DNA of 9,915 nucleotides from contig JAJXZC010000675.1 in assembly GCA_021780275.1 (NCBI GenBank), positions 1 through 9,915 on the forward strand, given 5' to 3'. Position 1 is the stretch's first letter, and each line of letters opens with the position of its first letter. The DNA comes from Pseudomonadota bacterium. Lineage in GTDB: Bacteria > Pseudomonadota > Alphaproteobacteria > Parvibaculales > Parvibaculaceae. The position numbers and the translations under genes were made by a program. Below the pieces are notes generated by a model. It was not told the DNA's origin. It did no database searches and saw only the letters and a list, made by a program, of their open reading frames with translations. Shown here piece by piece: positions 6,065-9,915 of the stretch.

Positions 6065-8101
6065 ATGTTCCGCGGCATGGACGCCGCCAAAAACATCTTT
6101 TCCTACCGCAAGCATTGGGCCCACCGCTTCGGCGTGGCGCCTTTCCTGCCCATGTCGCGCGCGGAAATGGACCAGCTGGGCTGGGATCAATGCGATGTGA
6201 TCCTCGTCACCGGCGATGCCTATGTCGATCACCCCAGTTTCGGTATGGCTATTATCGGGCGATTGCTCGAGTCTCAGGGCTTCCGCGTCGGGATCATTTC
6301 GCAGCCGGACTGGCAGAGCGCCGAGCCTTTCAAGGCGCTCGGGAAGCCTGCGCTCTATTTCGGCGTGACCGGCGGCAACATGGATTCCATGGTCAACCGC
6401 TACACGTCCGACCGGCGGCTCCGTCATAACGACAGCTACACGCCGGGCGGCGAAGGCGGCAAGCGGCCGGACCGTTCCACCATCGTCTATGCGCAGCGCT
6501 GCCGCGAAGCCTACAAGGATGTGCCGATCATGCTCGGCGGCATCGAAAGCTCGCTTCGCCGCATCGCGCATTACGACTACTGGTCGGACAAGGTGCGCCG
6601 CTCGATCCTGATCGATGCGAAGGCCGACATCCTGCTTTACGGAAATGCCGAGCGCGCGATCGTGGAAGTGACGCACCGGATCGCCAAGGGCGCAAAGCCG
6701 TCCGAGATCGACGATGTGCGCGGCGTCGCCGTGACGAAGCCCGCCGTGCCGGAAGGCTGGACGGAAGCTCATGCTGACGATATCGATGCTGCCGACGAAG
6801 GCGCCCGCGCCAGCGCAGCCAATACCGTGGTGCGTCTCCCCTCCTACGAGCAGGTCTCGGCCGATCCCGAAACCTATGCCCGCGCCTCGCGCGTTCTCCA
6901 CCGCGAGAGCAATCCCGGCAATGCGCGGCCGCTGGTGCAGCGACATGGCAATCAGGAAGTCTGGCTGACGCCGCCGCCCATTCCGCTGACGACCGAGGAA
7001 ATGGACGGGGTCTACGATCTGCCCTATGCGCGCGCACCGCATCCCGCTTACGAGGGCCAGAAGATCCCCGCCTGGGACATGATCAAAACCTCCGTCACGA
7101 TCATGCGCGGTTGCTTCGGCGGCTGCTCCTTCTGCTCGATCACCGAGCATGAAGGCCGCATCATCCAGAGCCGCTCGGAAGGCTCGATCCTGAAAGAGAT
7201 CGAGACCGTGCGCGACAAGGTAGAAGGTTTCACCGGCATCATCTCGGACATTGGCGGGCCGACCGCCAACATGTATCGCATGGCCTGCAAGGACAAGCGC
7301 ACGGAGTCTCTCTGCCGCAAGCCGTCCTGCGTCTATCCGGGCATTTGCCCCAATCTCAATACCAGCCACGAGTCGCTGATCCAGCTCTATCGCAAGGCGC
7401 GCGAGCTGCCGGGCATCAAGAAGATCATGGTCGCCTCGGGCGTGCGCTACGACCTCGCCGTCGAAAGCCCGACCTACATCAAGGAACTCGTCACGCATCA
7501 TGTCGGCGGTTACCTGAAGATCGCGCCCGAGCATACGGAGCAGGGCCCGCTCTCCAAGATGATGAAGCCGGGTATCGGCGCTTACGACCGCTTCAAGAAG
7601 ATGTTCGACGAGGCAGCGAAGAAGGCGGGCAAGGAATATTTCCTCATCCCCTACTTCATCGCCGCGCATCCCGGCACGACGGACGAGGACATGATGAACC
7701 TCGCCCTTTGGCTGAAGCGCAACAAATACCGCGCCGATCAGGTGCAGACCTTCCTGCCCTCACCCATGGCGCTTTCAACCGCCATGTATTATTCCGGCAA
7801 GAACCCGCTAAAGGCCGTCCGCCGCGGCGCGTCGGAAGAGGTCGAGACGATCAAGGGGTTGAAGCAGCGCCGGTTGCACAAGGCATTCCTTCGCTATCAC
7901 GACGCTGAAAACTGGCCGCTGCTGCGCGACGCGCTGAAGCGCATGGGCCGCGCCGACCTCATCGGCCCCGGCAAGCATCAGCTCATCCCCGCATGGCAGC
8001 CCGCCGGCACAGGCCTCAGCGGCGGCGAAGGAAAGCGCCTCGGCAAGAAGCACAAGGAACAGAAGTTCACGACCAAGGGCGTGTTCCCGAAATCGAGATA
8101 A
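6065..8101 (+). CDS. ygiQ: YgiQ-family radical SAM protein (UPF0313)
   Basis: A 678-residue protein (686 if the TTG at 6041 is used) with close resemblance to E. coli YgiQ along its length, for example [32 protein letters not shown] and GGIESSLRR. The N-terminal half is a B12-binding-like Rossmann region. The radical SAM motif CFGGCSFC gives Cys350, 354 and 357 for a [4Fe-4S] cluster, followed by SITEHEGR. A further cysteine set, Cys408, 417, 422 and 428, is also present in E. coli YgiQ as I recall it and may bind a second cluster. The C-terminal region (DUF3362-like) carries [10 protein letters not shown] and [13 protein letters not shown]. The reaction and substrate are unknown for the family. 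It follows aguB by about 190 bp with its own possible regulatory site, so it is probably a separate transcription unit. The upstream frame is open to 5915 but contains no ATG or GTG start. Confidence 0.94.
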   Translation: MFRGMDAAKNIFSYRKHWAHRFGVAPFLPMSRAEMDQLGWDQCDVILVTGDAYVDHPSFGMAIIGRLLESQGFRVGIISQPDWQSAEPFKALGKPALYFGVTGGNMDSMVNRYTSDRRLRHNDSYTPGGEGGKRPDRSTIVYAQRCREAYKDVPIMLGGIESSLRRIAHYDYWSDKVRRSILIDAKADILLYGNAERAIVEVTHRIAKGAKPSEIDDVRGVAVTKPAVPEGWTEAHADDIDAADEGARASAANTVVRLPSYEQVSADPETYARASRVLHRESNPGNARPLVQRHGNQEVWLTPPPIPLTTEEMDGVYDLPYARAPHPAYEGQKIPAWDMIKTSVTIMRGCFGGCSFCSITEHEGRIIQSRSEGSILKEIETVRDKVEGFTGIISDIGGPTANMYRMACKDKRTESLCRKPSCVYPGICPNLNTSHESLIQLYRKARELPGIKKIMVASGVRYDLAVESPTYIKELVTHHVGGYLKIAPEHTEQGPLSKMMKPGIGAYDRFKKMFDEAAKKAGKEYFLIPYFIAAHPGTTDEDMMNLALWLKRNKYRADQVQTFLPSPMALSTAMYYSGKNPLKAVRRGASEEVETIKGLKQRRLHKAFLRYHDAENWPLLRDALKRMGRADLIGPGKHQLIPAWQPAGTGLSGGEGKRLGKKHKEQKFTTKGVFPKSR

Positions 8102-8124
8102 TGCCGCGCCCCGGGAGAACGGTC

Positions 8125-8161
8125 GGCGAGCGCCGCAAGAGCGCTCGCCTCGTTCGATTTT
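8125..8161 (+). terminator. Probable rho-independent terminator of ygiQ
   Basis: GGCGAGCGC (8125-8133) and GCGCTCGCC (8141-8149) form a perfect 9-bp GC-rich stem with a 7-nt loop, 23 nt after the ygiQ stop. A short TTTT run (8158-8161) follows 8 nt later, further away than in a textbook terminator. It lies in the 58-bp convergent gap with the monooxygenase gene and touches that gene's stop codon. Confidence 0.6.
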
Positions 8162-9641
8162 ACTGCGCGGCTACCGTCGCGCGCTGCGCGAGCGTGTAAT
8201 CCTCAAGCGCGACATTGGCCGTCGCCTTGGCGTAGTCGCGTGTATGCGAGCCCCAGTTCTGGGTGATGCGGCCGTCCGCTGTCTTGTACCAGGAGTGGCA
8301 GCCCGGATCGGCCCAGGTGGTCTTGGCAAGGTTCGCCTGAAGCTCGCGGTTGAAGCGATCCTGCGCCGTTTGGGTCACATCCATGGAGGCGGCCCCACGT
8401 GCTTCCAGCGCCTGCAGCGCCTTCACCGCATATTCAACCTGACGCTCGATCATGAAGGTGATCGTGTTGTGGCCGAGATTGGTGTTGGGCCCATAGAGCA
8501 TGAACATGTTCGGGAAACCCGCGGTCGTGATGCCAAGATAGGCTTCCGGCGCCTCATGCCAGACGTCGTTGAGGCGCTTGCCGCCGCGACCGACCACATC
8601 CATCGACCAATGCCAGCCCGTCGTCTCGAAGCCCGTCGCATAGACGATGACGTCGAGATCATGCATCGCGCCGTCGGTGGTCTTCACGCCTTCGGGCGTA
8701 ATGCCCTCGATATGCTCGGTGACGAGTGAGACATTGGGGCGCATCAGGGCCGGGTAGAAATCGTCGGTGATGAGGATGCGCTTGCAGCCGATCGGATAAT
8801 TCGGCGTCAGCTTCTTGCGGAGTTCGGGATCGGGGATCTGCTCTTCGAGCTGATTGAGTGCGATGCGCGTATAGGCATCGCGGCCCTCTTTCGTCCAGCT
8901 GAAGGCCTGCCAGAAAAGATGATCGGCATTGGCGTAAATGACATCGCGGCCCATCTGCGCGATTTCGGGCGCGGTCATCATCAGCGCCTTTTCTTCCTCG
9001 GTAATCGGCCGGTCGAGACGCGGGATCACCCAGTTCGGCGTGCGCTGGAAGACGGTGAGATGGCTCGCGATCTTCGCCACTTCCGGGATGAGCTGAACGG
9101 CGCTCGCCGCCGACCCGATGACGCCAACACGCTTGCCCTTGAGGTCGACCGAATGGTCCCAGCGCGCCGAATGAAAGGCCGGCCCCTTGAAGCTGTCGCG
9201 TCCCTTGATGTCCGGAATGGTCGGCCGATTGAGCTGACCGAGCGCGGGCACGATGGCATCCGCCTCGATCGTCTCGCCCGATTTCGTTGTGAGGCGCCAG
9301 ACGGATTTCACCTCGTCCCATACGGCGGAGGTCGTCTCGGCGCCGAGTTTCAGATTGGGGCGGAGGTTGAAGCTGTCGGCGAGAAATTCGGAATAGGCCT
9401 GCACCTCTCCCGCGCGCGGGAAAAGATGGCTCCAGCCGAGGCTCGGCGCGAAGGAGAACTGGTACATCGCCACCGGCGTGTCGCAGGCGCACCCGGGATA
9501 GGAATTATCCCGCCATGTGCCGCCGACTTTCGTGGCCTTTTCGAGAATCGTGACGTTGTTGAAGCCGGCTTCCTTGAGCTTGATGGCCGCACAAAGCCCC
9601 CCAAGGCCCGCGCCGATAACCGCTACCGATGTCTTTCCCAT
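8160..9641 (-). CDS. FAD/NADPH-dependent monooxygenase, Baeyer-Villiger type
   Basis: A complete 493-residue class B flavoprotein monooxygenase. Such enzymes use NADPH and O2 to insert oxygen next to a ketone carbonyl or to oxidise a heteroatom. Visible: FAD Rossmann motif GAGLGG (10-15), KVGGTWRDNSYPGCACD (38-54), the Baeyer-Villiger fingerprint FxGxxxHxxxWD as FKGPAFHSARWD (151-162), the NADPH Rossmann motif GSAASA (176-181) and DVIVYATGFET (330-340). The middle glycine of the second motif is alanine (Ala178). The start at 9641 has a strong GGAGGA site. Related enzymes are annotated as cyclohexanone or 4-hydroxyacetophenone monooxygenases, but the substrate cannot be read from sequence. It converges with ygiQ and stands alone; no lactone hydrolase or dehydrogenase partner is in the window. 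N-hydroxylating or flavin-containing monooxygenases are less likely because of the fingerprint. Confidence 0.93.
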   Translation of the reverse strand: MGKTSVAVIGAGLGGLCAAIKLKEAGFNNVTILEKATKVGGTWRDNSYPGCACDTPVAMYQFSFAPSLGWSHLFPRAGEVQAYSEFLADSFNLRPNLKLGAETTSAVWDEVKSVWRLTTKSGETIEADAIVPALGQLNRPTIPDIKGRDSFKGPAFHSARWDHSVDLKGKRVGVIGSAASAVQLIPEVAKIASHLTVFQRTPNWVIPRLDRPITEEEKALMMTAPEIAQMGRDVIYANADHLFWQAFSWTKEGRDAYTRIALNQLEEQIPDPELRKKLTPNYPIGCKRILITDDFYPALMRPNVSLVTEHIEGITPEGVKTTDGAMHDLDVIVYATGFETTGWHWSMDVVGRGGKRLNDVWHEAPEAYLGITTAGFPNMFMLYGPNTNLGHNTITFMIERQVEYAVKALQALEARGAASMDVTQTAQDRFNRELQANLAKTTWADPGCHSWYKTADGRITQNWGSHTRDYAKATANVALEDYTLAQRATVAAQ

Positions 9642-9645
9642 GTTC

Positions 9646-9651
9646 TCCTCC
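9646..9651 (-). promoter_or_regulatory. Strong ribosome binding site of the monooxygenase
   Basis: Read on the minus strand, GGAGGA within GGGAGGAGAAC stands immediately before the ATG at 9641 (5 nt from GGAGG). It is the best Shine-Dalgarno in the window and confirms the start. Confidence 0.75.
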
Positions 9652-9664
9652 CAGAGACATTGCG

Positions 9665-9696
9665 AAGATTATTGATCTTTATTTTGTCCGCTTCGC
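9665..9696 (-). promoter_or_regulatory. AT-rich putative promoter of the monooxygenase
   Basis: This is a conspicuously AT-rich patch in GC-rich DNA. On the minus strand AATAAT (complement of 9668-9673) matches the -10 consensus at 5 of 6 positions, but no good -35 lies 16-18 bp upstream. A small dyad AAGAT-TATTG-ATCTT (9665-9679) overlaps it and could be an operator. Confidence 0.3.
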
Positions 9697-9712
9697 CAGC
9701 GCTTCCTTGAAG

Positions 9713-9757
9713 CCTAGGGCATCCCGTCCTCCCGTTCCACCGGCGGGATGCCCCAGG
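9713..9757 (-). terminator. Long GC-rich hairpin after the 9765 gene, likely terminator
   Basis: GGGCATCCCG (9717-9726) and CGGGATGCCC (9744-9753) are perfect 10-base complementary arms. Beyond one A/C mismatch, CCT (9713-9715) pairs with AGG (9755-9757), for 13 pairs around a 17-nt loop. The hairpin starts 7 nt after the stop codon of the minus-strand gene at 9765. No T-tract follows on either strand, so it may need Rho or act as a 3'-end stabiliser. Confidence 0.5.
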
Positions 9758-9764
9758 GTCTGCT

Positions 9765-9915
9765 TCAGTCGATGTGGTTTGCAGCCCGTTTTTCGAGGTT
9801 CGACATGACGGACTCGATCTGGTTCTTGCTGCCGATGAGCTTGTCCTGCTCGACCGACTCCATCAGCAGGCCGGCCGCCGGATCAACCACCACGGCAGCA
9901 TTGAGCAGGCGCTTG
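9765..9915 (-). CDS. C-terminal end of an unidentified protein (partial)
   Basis: On the minus strand a frame is open from the window edge to a TGA at 9765-9767, giving 49 complete codons. Codon use is GC-rich and like that of the neighbouring genes. The peptide includes LLNAAVVVDPAAGLLMESVE and ends SNLEKRAANHID; it is rich in Leu, Ala, Glu and Lys and looks helical. I do not recognise the family. A hairpin directly after the stop supports a real gene end. An internal ATG (complement of 9862-9864) could start a 32-residue peptide, but the frame continues upstream of it, so a longer gene entering from the right is more likely. It is on the same strand as the monooxygenase, 123 bp upstream of it, and is probably separated by the hairpin. 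Confidence 0.6.
   Translation of the reverse strand, partial: KRLLNAAVVVDPAAGLLMESVEQDKLIGSKNQIESVMSNLEKRAANHID

Noticed and set aside
5969..7669. 566-codon open frame on the minus strand over ygiQ
   Set aside because: It is antisense to a clear YgiQ gene, has no family features and is explained by third-position GC bias.

Overview
The window looks like chromosomal DNA of a G+C-rich proteobacterium, most likely an alphaproteobacterium. The grounds are the strong G/C bias at third codon positions, the long antisense open frames this creates, and the look of the flavin monooxygenase and YgiQ proteins. A Parvibaculum- or Hyphomicrobiales-like genome would fit, but that is a guess. No tRNA, rRNA, CRISPR array, insertion sequence or phage gene was seen. 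Genes are densely packed and no stretch over 300 bases lacks one.

Layout: (1) 1-372 (+) is the 3' end of a cupredoxin-type copper protein gene. (2) 376-4859 (-) is a compact four-gene operon read right to left: putrescine carbamoyltransferase, APC-family transporter, agmatine deiminase, carbamate kinase. (3) 4860-4982 is a divergent control region with a perfect 7-2-7 palindrome. (4) 4983-5870 (+) is N-carbamoylputrescine amidase. (5) 6065-8101 (+) is a YgiQ-family radical SAM protein, preceded by an FNR/CRP-like dyad and followed by a probable terminator. (6) 8160-9641 (-) is a Baeyer-Villiger-type flavin monooxygenase with a strong ribosome binding site. (7) 9765-9915 (-) is the C-terminal end of an unidentified protein, followed by a long GC-rich hairpin.

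The centrepiece is agmatine catabolism. Agmatine deiminase makes N-carbamoylputrescine (NCP) and ammonia. NCP can then be phosphorolysed by putrescine carbamoyltransferase to putrescine and carbamoyl phosphate, from which carbamate kinase makes ATP; the transporter would exchange agmatine for putrescine. This is the agmatine deiminase (AgDI) energy/acid-stress pathway known from lactic acid bacteria, in the same gene order (transferase, antiporter, deiminase, kinase). Facing it across a shared control region is the other NCP-consuming enzyme, the hydrolytic amidase typical of pseudomonads and plants, which yields putrescine without ATP. The locus therefore holds two alternative exits from one intermediate, possibly switched by a regulator binding the palindrome. 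No regulator gene lies in the window.
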